64,000 bases of DNA, taken from the NCBI RefSeq assembly GCF_015477355.1, contig NZ_JADLRJ010000002.1:248001-312000 (forward strand), read 5' to 3'. Positions 40,965 to 48,038 of the stretch are shown piece after piece; the stretch's first letter is position 1; each line of letters starts with the position of its first letter. Both the position numbers and the translations under genes were made by a program. The DNA comes from Nocardia blacklockiae. Lineage in GTDB: Bacteria; Actinomycetota; Actinomycetes; Mycobacteriales; Mycobacteriaceae. The notes beneath the pieces are model-generated. The model was not told where the DNA came from and ran no database searches. It saw only the letters and a list, made by a program, of their open reading frames with translations.

Positions 40965-41306
40965 TCAGCTGTCCGACGTGGTTTCCTTGCTCCTCTGACG
41001 GGATCGAGTGGTGCCGCTACTGGGTGTCGCTTCCGGTGTGGTACCGGATGCGGCGAACAGGGTGGCGATAGCGTCGCGCCTGGCGGCGGCCTCGCGCTCG
41101 ATTTCCGCCTGTACCTGTTCGGCACGGGAGCGGAGTTCCGGGTCGTCCTTCGCGCGCTCGATGTGCGTGCGGATGGCGATCTGGATTTCGTCGGTGATCG
41201 TTCCCTCCCGAAGCTGAGCGATGAAGCTCAGCTGGGCGTGAACATCGGGTTCCAGCTTGACCCCTAGCGTCTTTACGCTGCGGCTTTGCTGTTCTGGTGC
41301 GGACAC
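40965..41306 (-). CDS. Ribbon-helix-helix-type protein of the transfer module
   Basis: A 113-aa protein: a short N-terminal strand plus helices (VKTLGVKLEPDVHAQLSFIAQLREGTITDEIQIAIRTHIERAKDDPELRSR) in the CopG/Arc-MetJ pattern, then a charged helical tail and a Thr/Ser-rich end. In mobile elements such proteins act as relaxosome accessory factors or as autoregulators. GTG 41306 has AGGAGG six bases upstream; the frame is open further upstream but has no other ribosome site. It is the last gene of the leftward transfer cluster. Confidence 0.65.
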   Translation of the reverse strand: MSAPEQQSRSVKTLGVKLEPDVHAQLSFIAQLREGTITDEIQIAIRTHIERAKDDPELRSRAEQVQAEIEREAAARRDAIATLFAASGTTPEATPSSGTTRSRQRSKETTSDS

Positions 41307-41397
41307 GAGTCCTCCTCGGTGTTGGTGCGACTGGTGAACGGCTGTGTGCCGTTTCGATCCCCAGTCGCACGGCACCGACGAGGCACCGGAGACCCGT

Positions 41398-42465
41398 CTA
41401 TGCGGCCGGGGCACCAGGGCTGTTGTCTTCGGTTTCGCGTTGGCGCTTGTAGCGCTCGTCTGCAATGCGGTCGTTGGCCAGCACTGCAAATGCTGGATTG
41501 AGTTCGACTCCCAACCACTCGCGTGCCAGCGCTTCAGCGGCGACAGCGGTGGTGCCGCTGCCGATGAACGGGTCAGCGACGATGCCGGGTTCGCTTGGTG
41601 CGCGGCAATCACACGTCGGCCCGAGCGCCGCTCGAGAAGCAACGCCACCAAGAGCCCGGATGATGCGCCGACGCCACGGCTGCCGGCATCGGGTACAGCG
41701 TGCCTCTGGGCATCCGGCTTGGATTGCCCGCGTGGCGAGTGTCATCGGGAACATGGCGTGATGGTCGCCGCGATGGTTGGCGGTGGCGAGTTGCCAGACG
41801 TCGCCCGGGTTCTTGCCGAGTGGATGACCGGCAAGCCCGGCCGCCTTGAGGCTGTCGAGTCCTGTGGCGGTATCGCCATTGGGACCGCGCCAAGATTCCT
41901 CGCGGGCCCGCTTCATGCGGTATGGCTTGGGAGAGCGCGTTTTGTGCGGTTGCCGGATGGCGTCGAGGTCGAAAAAGTATGTGGGTTGCTTCGCCAACAC
42001 GTAGATGACTTCGTAGGTACAGGCCAACCGATCACGCACGCTGATCGGTATGGGGTTGGTCTTGGCCCAAATGACTTTGTTTCGAATGATCCAGCCGTCC
42101 CGTTGCAGCCGCAGTGCCAGACGTTCGGGTGCCATGAGCAGACTTTTTCGCAGGGCACCCTGCGAGTGGTGAAACGAGTACGTATCGCCGAGGTTCAGCC
42201 AGTAAGTGCCGGTGGGAACAAGCAGGCGGTGAACCTCCGCGCTGATGGCAGCGAGCCGTTCGACCCATTGGTCGACGTGGGTTTCAAGTCCAATTTGGTC
42301 ATCGGTGCCGTAGTTGCGAAGGCGAAAGTACGGCGGACTGGTAAGCACCTGGTCAATGGAGCCTTCCGGCAGCTGGCGCAGCCGATCGAGTGCATCACCC
42401 ACGAGTATCTGATTGCGTTCGAGCTGGCCTCCTTGGATAAAGCGAAGGTGAGAGTGTTTTGTCAT
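41398..42465 (-). CDS. DNA N4/N6 methyltransferase
   Basis: A 355-aa modification methylase. The catalytic TSPPY is at about residues 42-46 after NQILVGDALDRLRQLPEGSIDQVLT, and the SAM-binding DPFIGSGTTAVAAEALAREWLGVELNP is near the C-terminus, the beta-type order. A cysteine cluster (ARCTRCRQPW...CDCRAPS) forms a likely zinc finger between them. TSPPY is most often seen in N4-cytosine enzymes, but base specificity is not proved. No restriction gene is adjacent, so it may protect the element during transfer. Strong AAAGGAG; the ATG overlaps the previous stop (ATGA). Confidence 0.88.
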   Translation of the reverse strand: MTKHSHLRFIQGGQLERNQILVGDALDRLRQLPEGSIDQVLTSPPYFRLRNYGTDDQIGLETHVDQWVERLAAISAEVHRLLVPTGTYWLNLGDTYSFHHSQGALRKSLLMAPERLALRLQRDGWIIRNKVIWAKTNPIPISVRDRLACTYEVIYVLAKQPTYFFDLDAIRQPHKTRSPKPYRMKRAREESWRGPNGDTATGLDSLKAAGLAGHPLGKNPGDVWQLATANHRGDHHAMFPMTLATRAIQAGCPEARCTRCRQPWRRRIIRALGGVASRAALGPTCDCRAPSEPGIVADPFIGSGTTAVAAEALAREWLGVELNPAFAVLANDRIADERYKRQRETEDNSPGAPAA

Positions 42466-43457
42466 ATAGTCGCTCCTTTCTGAATTATTGGCAGTACTTG
42501 TTCCGGCGCTGCCACGTGGAAGAGGTTGGGGTCAAGTTGTCGGTCATTGTTGATGGCCTCTCGGAGCGCGGCTCGTCGCCGTTCCGCTTTGGTCTCGTCC
42601 TTGTGTGTCAGGATCCAGATCACCCAAGGGAATCCGCCCTCTTCTTGCTCGATGCCTTGGCGTCGATAGTGCTCGTACTCGTGACATTTCTTGATTAGTG
42701 TTCGGATTCCTTCATGGCCAAGGTCTATTTCGGCAAACCAGGCATCAACAAAATCAGTGCCCGGTGTTGAAGAAGTCTCAAAGTAGGCGTCCGGCTTCAA
42801 GGTGATCAGCGCGCCGCCGAGGCCGGTATATCTTCGCCATGCGGCGGGTTCGACCTCATGCCGTACGAGTTCAAGCGTTTGGCGGCGCTGGGCAATTTCC
42901 AGTTCGATACGTAAATCCGCAATTGCCAAATGATGTTCCGCAAATCGCGCCGATGGCTCATGCCAGCGTTGCCGTACTGGATTACCGGATTCAATCCTCA
43001 GTAGGTGTTCTCCAGCAGCAGCTATGTAATGCGTCAGCCCGCGGCTACCTGCATGCACGCCGCCGACGCGCCGGGTCAGCGTTTCGAGCAGGCCGGTTCT
43101 TCGTAACCGGGCAAGCACTCGTTGCGTCCGGCGCAACCCAGATGATGAGCCGAGATCATGGAAATGCAGCACGCAAATCTGACTGACAGTCAAGAAGCGG
43201 TGCTCGGCAACCGAGCGCAGTATTGCCCAGTCGCGGTCGCTCAACTGGTCAGCCACTCGACGCAGCTCGTACTTGCCCACTCGATTGGCTTGTGGCGGTG
43301 TGGTGGCCGGATGGCCACCATCATTAGCGGGCGCAAAAGTGGAGGTGGACGTACTGACCAGCGATGACGCGGGGATGTTGGTTGAGGGGAAACGGTCAGC
43401 GATACGGCCATCGTGGGCCGTAGCACTTCCCCGTCGTTCCGCCGATTCACCGCTCAT
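42462..43457 (-). CDS. Replication-relaxation family protein
   Basis: A 331-aa protein with the Replic_Relax pattern: a winged HTH (SDRDWAILRSVAEHRFLTVSQICVLHFHDLGSSSGLRRTQRVLARLRRTGLLETLTR), then GLTHYIAAAGEHLL and the C-terminal nuclease-like half (FAEHHLAIADLRIELEIAQ...PDAYFE...DAWFAEIDLGHEGIRTLIKKCHEYEHYRR). The family acts in plasmid replication or DNA nicking in Gram-positive and actinobacterial elements; the D/E-rich strands could be catalytic. It may thus supply a relaxase-like activity. Its start overlaps the coupling-protein stop (ATGA), and its stop overlaps the methylase start. Confidence 0.75.
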   Translation of the reverse strand: MSGESAERRGSATAHDGRIADRFPSTNIPASSLVSTSTSTFAPANDGGHPATTPPQANRVGKYELRRVADQLSDRDWAILRSVAEHRFLTVSQICVLHFHDLGSSSGLRRTQRVLARLRRTGLLETLTRRVGGVHAGSRGLTHYIAAAGEHLLRIESGNPVRQRWHEPSARFAEHHLAIADLRIELEIAQRRQTLELVRHEVEPAAWRRYTGLGGALITLKPDAYFETSSTPGTDFVDAWFAEIDLGHEGIRTLIKKCHEYEHYRRQGIEQEEGGFPWVIWILTHKDETKAERRRAALREAINNDRQLDPNLFHVAAPEQVLPIIQKGATI

Positions 43458-45655
43458 GACCGCCTCGCTTTCCGGCCGTGGTTGACATCTGCCGCACGAC
43501 CCGTGCCGTCCACGCCAGCCACCAAATCGGCGAACCCGGCCTCGATTTCATCAAGGGGTTGGCCGTAGCGCTTGCGGCTGCGTCGACGCACCTCTTCCGG
43601 ATCACTGGTTTTCGGTGGTGGCGGCAAGGTCACGCCGGATATCCACGGCTGTACGCCGTTGTCCCGGATCAAACTTGCGTACACATGAAAGGCCGGAAGA
43701 GAGCTGAAATCCTCGGCCGCGACTGTGGATTGGCCGACTGCCGCGTTCTTGGCATCACCCGGTTGAAGTTGGAAAAATACCTTTGACCGGGCGTTGTTCC
43801 GCAGAGCCTCCAGCATTGACTTTGGCAACTGGGCTTCATGCTGATGAGCGAAATGGAACCCAGCTCGCAGGCTGCGCGCCAGCGCCAAGGCTTCGGATAG
43901 GTCGTCGGAAAATCGAAGGAACTCCTGGATTTCATCAACGAAGATCATCACCGGCTCACGCGACTGTTCAGGCGTACCAGCACGTTCGAGAATGGCTTGC
44001 CACAACTCGTACAGTACCGCCGCCGAAAGCAGTTGTGCCGCTTCAGGTCCGATCACGCCCTTTTGGAGAGGTACGAGCAACACCTTGCGTTCGGTAAGCA
44101 CCTGCCGGATATTGAACTTCGGATTGCGCTGGGCAAGAACTGCCCTCAGCTGTTTGGTCATGAGCGGCCGGAGTTTATTGCTGAGAGGCGCGGTGATGCT
44201 GGCGACCGCTTCCGGTGAGAGGCCGTCGTACCACTGCCAGAAGGGCCCGGCGGCATAGGGGTCTTCGCGAATAATGTGCTGGGTAAGAGAGCGTCGAAAC
44301 CCCGGATTGTTGAGCAACAGCGGCAACATGACCAATGAGGCATCTTCCCGTCTGGCCAGTACCTCAAGGCAATTGCGCAAGATGTCGGCGGATCGGTGGC
44401 CGAGGCTGTCTCCGTAGATTGAACGAAACATCGAAAACAATGAGTCGGCAACAACTTGAGGAGTTCGGCCGCCTCGATGCTTACCATCGAGCGGATTTAT
44501 CCCTATAGGACTGTCCGACAGCGGATCAAGCACCACCACGTCATCTATGCGGTGGGCGGGGATACGCTCCAAAATGTCGGCAACGAGATCTTTCGGTTCG
44601 ATGACCACAACCGGACGATTTTTCTCAAGGTCGTCAACGATCAGGTTCAGAAACAGGCTGGATTTCCCCACGCCGCTCGGCCCCATCGTCCACAGATGGC
44701 GCGTGGCGTCAACGACGCTGTAGCCAAACGCGCCCGTCACGCCGGGTGCGTTGGCATTAGCAATCACCCGCTCGCCCGCCAGTACGGCCGTAGATGGCCG
44801 GACTGGCTTCGGGTGACGCGGTGGCTGGCCGGGGAAGGGTTCGTCGTGGTCGCGGTCGTTGATCGGCCAGGCAATGAGGCGAGCCGTCTCGACCACCGAA
44901 AGCTGTTGAGCCCGCGCAAACAACGACCAGGTTGTCCGCGGGCGGTTCAGTTTGGCCGGCTGCTCCGGGCGCAAGGTCAAGCGGACTCCCGGAGCTTCGA
45001 CCGTATTCATCGCCGCCGCCAGGCCGAGCAACAACGACCGCCGCCGTTCAGCCCCACCGGCATGGACGCCGATGCGGAGCGTGGTTATAAACCCGTGCTG
45101 GCCGACCTTCTGAGCTATGGCCTGACGAACATCGGCCCGATCTTCCGGGAGCGCTCCGCGTAGCACCCTGGAGATGACAGATTGGTCATAGCGGAGCGGT
45201 TCGGTCGGCACTGAATGCGGATGCCATCGAGGCCCGAGCACTTGTTGAATCACTAGCCGTTCCCCGCTGCGCACTGTGGTCAGGGCATGCAGGATGGAGC
45301 GCGTCGACGCCACCGCGTCGTGGGGTTCGATGGGGCGCACCGATGACAACTTGAGCTTGCGCGCCACGGTGATCGGCTCGCGGTCGTCCGGATAGCCGAC
45401 CATAACGCTGCCCTTCACCAGCTGCTCGATTGCCGCCCGCACTCCTTGGGCATGTCGCAGCCGGGAGCCGATCAGGTACTCGACACCACCAGATTCAGCG
45501 CGTGTTTCGAGGATGAGCTGTGGGGCGTGGGTTTGTGCCGCCCAGTGGCGCAGGATGGAGAACGCGGCGGCCTCCGGGAACGGCGCTGGCCAGAACACTT
45601 GCTGCCATACCAGCGAATCCGCCGTAAGGGGCAAGGCTTGCTGGTCAGTCGTCAT
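43454..45655 (-). CDS. TraD/VirD4-like conjugative coupling ATPase
   Basis: A 733-aa hexameric-type DNA pump of actinobacterial conjugative elements. Walker A (MGPSGVGKSSLFLNL) lies at about 324-337, followed by VVIEPKDLVADIL and the ILDPL-like DDVVVLDPLSDSPIGINPLDG. Walker B (PVMIFVDEIQEFLRF) and the R-containing SLRAGFHFAHQHEAQLPK come with a C-terminal TraM-recognition-like part. It has no clear N-terminal membrane segment, so it is probably recruited by small membrane proteins encoded just upstream. It moves the element DNA across the membrane. Its ATG overlaps the preceding small gene, and its stop overlaps the replication-relaxation gene. Confidence 0.9.
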   Translation of the reverse strand: MTTDQQALPLTADSLVWQQVFWPAPFPEAAAFSILRHWAAQTHAPQLILETRAESGGVEYLIGSRLRHAQGVRAAIEQLVKGSVMVGYPDDREPITVARKLKLSSVRPIEPHDAVASTRSILHALTTVRSGERLVIQQVLGPRWHPHSVPTEPLRYDQSVISRVLRGALPEDRADVRQAIAQKVGQHGFITTLRIGVHAGGAERRRSLLLGLAAAMNTVEAPGVRLTLRPEQPAKLNRPRTTWSLFARAQQLSVVETARLIAWPINDRDHDEPFPGQPPRHPKPVRPSTAVLAGERVIANANAPGVTGAFGYSVVDATRHLWTMGPSGVGKSSLFLNLIVDDLEKNRPVVVIEPKDLVADILERIPAHRIDDVVVLDPLSDSPIGINPLDGKHRGGRTPQVVADSLFSMFRSIYGDSLGHRSADILRNCLEVLARREDASLVMLPLLLNNPGFRRSLTQHIIREDPYAAGPFWQWYDGLSPEAVASITAPLSNKLRPLMTKQLRAVLAQRNPKFNIRQVLTERKVLLVPLQKGVIGPEAAQLLSAAVLYELWQAILERAGTPEQSREPVMIFVDEIQEFLRFSDDLSEALALARSLRAGFHFAHQHEAQLPKSMLEALRNNARSKVFFQLQPGDAKNAAVGQSTVAAEDFSSLPAFHVYASLIRDNGVQPWISGVTLPPPPKTSDPEEVRRRSRKRYGQPLDEIEAGFADLVAGVDGTGRAADVNHGRKARRS

Positions 45656-45914
45656 GGCGAACCTCCGTCTGGCCAGAGCTGTCCGAAGCCGGCGCCTGCT
45701 CGTCAGTCGACGATCCGGCTGCGAGAACCGTGCTGACGGATTCCTTTTCAGCGTCCATTTCGGCCATGGCGAGGGTGATGACCGCCCGGCTGAGCTTGCG
45801 CAGATCGGGCGTTTTGCGCTTGACGCTGCGCACCGTGATCTCCCCCTGGTGGCGCGTTCTCCGCTGTCTGCCTTGGGCTTCGCGGCGGTAGTTGGGTCGA
45901 TGGGTCTTTGACAT
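45645..45914 (-). CDS. Small basic protein of transfer operon
   Basis: An 89-aa protein with a very basic N-terminus (KTHRPNYRREAQGRQRRTRHQGEITVRSVKRKTPDLRK), a short helix LSRAVITLAMAEMDAEKESVST and an acidic C-terminus. No known domain. The basic part may contact DNA or RNA. AAAGGAGG precedes ATG 45914. Its stop lies 11 bp inside the coupling-protein gene, so the two are coupled. Confidence 0.7.
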   Translation of the reverse strand: MSKTHRPNYRREAQGRQRRTRHQGEITVRSVKRKTPDLRKLSRAVITLAMAEMDAEKESVSTVLAAGSSTDEQAPASDSSGQTEVRHDD

Positions 45915-45952
45915 AACTAATTCCTCCTTTATGCGTTATTGGTTGCTGTTCC

Positions 45953-46014
45953 TCCCCGCCGCCGATCCAGATTTTGGGCGCAGAAAACCACGCCTGGATT
46001 CAGGCGGCGGGGAG
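45953..46014. promoter_or_regulatory. GC-rich inverted repeat upstream of coupling-protein operon
   Basis: CCCCGCCGCC followed by GATCCAG pairs with CTGGATTC followed by AGGCGGCGGGG, separated by 23 bases (about 45954-45970 with 45994-46013). It is not followed by a T tract. It lies in the leader of the 45914 gene in a 283-bp gap with no other gene. It could be a leader hairpin, an operator or part of an origin of transfer. Confidence 0.5.
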
Positions 46015-46197
46015 CATATTTGGACGAACTGCCGATCAGCGTGAGGCTGACTCAGCGTGGAGCGGGGTAATTGTTACCGCGTCGTCTGCCTTTACTATGC
46101 GGGGTACTAATTACCTCGTCAACGAACTTCAGCGGTGAGCTGCTGTTTTTACAACAGCGAAGCGAACATATCGCCCTGGGGTGTATCGGGCAGATAG

Positions 46198-46395
46198 TTA
46201 CCAACGGTCTCGTGTAGCGCGATACACAACAACGCCGAGCCATATCAGCACCGCGAGACCGAGCGCGCCAAGAAGCCAAATCATGATGAACTTGAGCACG
46301 GCCACGGCGATGGATAGCGCGATCACACCGCCCAGCACAGCGAGGCAAAACGACAGAAACCTGTCGCCCCAGCCCTTCGGGTCTGTGCCGCTCAT
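46198..46395 (-). CDS. Small two-segment membrane protein
   Basis: A 65-aa protein with two hydrophobic segments (FLSFCLAVLGGVIALSIAVAVL and FIMIWLLGALGLAVLIWLGVVVY) and a short positive C-terminus (RATRDRW). ATG 46395 follows GAGGAGG at six bases and overlaps the upstream stop (ATGA). Such small membrane proteins in actinobacterial elements are candidates for anchoring the coupling ATPase. No known domain. Confidence 0.7.
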   Translation of the reverse strand: MSGTDPKGWGDRFLSFCLAVLGGVIALSIAVAVLKFIMIWLLGALGLAVLIWLGVVVYRATRDRW

Positions 46396-46670
46396 GCACG
46401 CCTCCTCGCGCTCGCGTCGCGAACACACTGCCGAGCAACGACATACGCGGTTTGGACGCGAGCCACACTGCGAACTGCTTGGCTGTCGATCCGTGCCAGC
46501 TCACGTTGGAGGGCCACTCGCAGATGTCTCAGCTCGCGGCGTCGCCCCCACTCCATCTCAGCCCTGTGGATAATCCAGAGGACGAGCAGATACAGGCTAA
46601 ACAGCAGCGCCCACCACGCGATGAACTCGGCGAGCCACTGGAGCACCACCGCATCGGGAGAATGGCTCAT
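46392..46670 (-). CDS. Small membrane protein with charged helix
   Basis: A 92-aa protein with one N-terminal membrane segment (QWLAEFIAWWALLFSLYLLVLWII) followed by a basic/helical region (RRRELRHLRVALQRELARIDSQAVRSVARVQTAYVVARQC), probably a coiled coil on the cytoplasmic side. ATG 46670 overlaps the upstream stop and its own stop overlaps the next start, both ATGA. It could bridge membrane and coupling ATPase. Unknown family. Confidence 0.68.
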   Translation of the reverse strand: MSHSPDAVVLQWLAEFIAWWALLFSLYLLVLWIIHRAEMEWGRRRELRHLRVALQRELARIDSQAVRSVARVQTAYVVARQCVRDASARRRA

Positions 46671-46957
46671 TCCTGCGCCCACTGCTTGATCCACTCCATC
46701 GTGTCGCGGGACACCTGCTGCACGAACGTCATGACCCGGTGCGCCGCAACGGGTGCCATGTCGTGGTGGACATCCACCATCTCTTTGATGTCGTGCATGG
46801 CACCGGCGACGTAGATAATCACGCCGTTGCCCAGGTGCTCCGCCACGATTGGGTGGTCGCCGGGCGGCGTCACCTTCAGGAGGTCCGCCAGCTCGCAGGC
46901 CTGTTGGGTCAGGTCGTCGGACTCTTCCGGTATAGGTGCCGGGTTGAAATCGGTCAT
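46667..46957 (-). CDS. Unknown small soluble protein of transfer operon
   Basis: A 96-aa protein starting TDFNPAPIPEESDDLTQQACELADLLKVTPPGDHPIVAEHLGNG, mostly helical and acidic, with several histidines (VDVHHDMAPVAAHRVM). No domain recognised. ATG 46957 follows AAGGAG; an upstream ATG has no ribosome site. It is coupled to the next gene by ATGA. Expected to be cytoplasmic. Confidence 0.65.
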   Translation of the reverse strand: MTDFNPAPIPEESDDLTQQACELADLLKVTPPGDHPIVAEHLGNGVIIYVAGAMHDIKEMVDVHHDMAPVAAHRVMTFVQQVSRDTMEWIKQWAQE

Positions 46958-46973
46958 GTTGAAACTCCTTCTG

Positions 46974-47279
46974 TCAGTGCTGGAACCGCGAAATTTCATT
47001 GCCCACGAACGAGGCGTACTGCTCGACGATGTAGCCGAGCCGGGCGGCCGTGTCCGGGTCGCCGTCGGCGTGGAAGCTGGCTTCCCGCGACAGCATCGCC
47101 GTGGTCTGGAGGCCGATAGCGGCGACCATGCCGGCTGCTTGAACGCGGGTAGCTCTGACCAGTCCGCGGGTCATCTCCTTGTTCTGGAGCCGTTGCAGCT
47201 CTCGGCCTTCGGCACGGCTGAAGCCGTCGGGTATGGGGATGGACAACTGAGAGTTGGCCCGAGGAAGTAATGAGGACAT
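46974..47279 (-). CDS. Unknown small protein, first of transfer operon
   Basis: A 101-aa protein (starts MSSLLPRANSQLSIPIPDGFSRAEGRELQRLQNKEMTRGLVRA). It has a central helix with VRATRVQAAGMVAAIGLQTTAMLSREA and resembles no domain I know. AAAGG precedes ATG 47279. It is the first gene of the leftward transfer operon and is transcribed from the operator-rich region shared with the rightward STAND operon. Confidence 0.65.
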   Translation of the reverse strand: MSSLLPRANSQLSIPIPDGFSRAEGRELQRLQNKEMTRGLVRATRVQAAGMVAAIGLQTTAMLSREASFHADGDPDTAARLGYIVEQYASFVGNEISRFQH

Positions 47280-47334
47280 TGGATGCCTTTCCGTGGTGAA
47301 TTTCGGGTACCACGAAATCTGCCATAGCAGCCCG

Positions 47335-47394
47335 CTGACCCTCTACGGCTTTAGGCGGTCAGTGTGCTGACCGTCACCCCCATTAGGCGGTCAG
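47335..47394. promoter_or_regulatory. Divergent operator region with GGTCAG half-sites
   Basis: The half-site GGTCAG or its complement occurs at 47335-47340, 47357-47362, 47367-47372 and 47389-47394. Two lie in a perfect palindrome CGGTCAGTGTGCTGACCG (47356-47373), and TTAGGCGGTCAG is repeated 32 bp apart (47351-47362, 47383-47394), three helical turns. It sits between the leftward transfer operon and the rightward STAND operon. The element repressor is a candidate binder. Confidence 0.6.
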
Positions 47395-47400
47395 AAGCTA

Positions 47401-47429
47401 TTGACAAAGCATCTCGAAAGGCGTTTATT
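47401..47429 (+). promoter_or_regulatory. Promoter of the STAND operon
   Basis: TTGACA (47401-47406), 17 bp, TTTATT (47424-47429). The first ATG is at 47442, 12 bp after the -10 box, so the message is almost leaderless; no ribosome site is present. The GGTCAG operators end seven bases before the -35 box, a position suited to repression. Confidence 0.75.
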
Positions 47430-47441
47430 GGGTAATGAAAT

Positions 47442-48011
47442 ATGTCTCACGAAATATCTCATCCGCCAGAATGGCACGAAGTGCAGCGCCCACCCGAAGT
47501 ACGGGTATTCAATGTTGACGTGTTGAGTGACGCTGAGATTTTGGCGACACATCAAGGACTGTCTGCACTAATCAAGCAACTACGACGGCCCGAGGGGGAG
47601 GATTACGATCCGATGAGCATTACAGCCGCGAAGCTTGATGCCAAATTATCCTATGAGGTGCGCGATCTCACGAGCCGTGATCCGGAGAGAGTTAAAAAAC
47701 TCGTAGCGGACTGTATGAATAGTGAAATTGCGAGTAATTGGGATCTAGCCGTAGATATTGTTGACAGTCTCGCCCAACATGATTGGCCTTTTACCCGGGA
47801 TGCACTAGTCATAATGGGTGTAAATCCGGTCATGAAGATCGGAGATGAGTTGGCGTACACTGGGGTTGTAGCAGGCAGAAAGCTCTCAGTACTAATGCGT
47901 GACGAGCTTACCCCTGAGCAGATTGATGATCTCCAGGAACGTTACCGCGCAGCTGGCGGAGAGCACGAGCTTCGAGCTGCGCCTCCTGGATACTTCCCTA
48001 AAGCCCAGTAG
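47442..48011 (+). CDS. Unknown protein, first gene of STAND operon
   Basis: A 189-aa mostly helical, soluble protein. N-terminus SHEISHPPEWHEVQRPPEVRVFNVDVLSDAEILATHQGLS; central helix PMSITAAKLDAKLSYEVRDLTSRDPERVKKLVADCMNSE; end PGYFPKAQ. No motif I recognise. It starts at ATG 47442 straight after a strong promoter. It lies 27 bp before the STAND ATPase gene, so the two are probably one operon and may interact. Codon use is more AT-rich than in the chromosome. Confidence 0.7.
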   Translation: MSHEISHPPEWHEVQRPPEVRVFNVDVLSDAEILATHQGLSALIKQLRRPEGEDYDPMSITAAKLDAKLSYEVRDLTSRDPERVKKLVADCMNSEIASNWDLAVDIVDSLAQHDWPFTRDALVIMGVNPVMKIGDELAYTGVVAGRKLSVLMRDELTPEQIDDLQERYRAAGGEHELRAAPPGYFPKAQ

Positions 48012-48038
48012 CCACTGACTCTGCGCCATACTAGAGCT

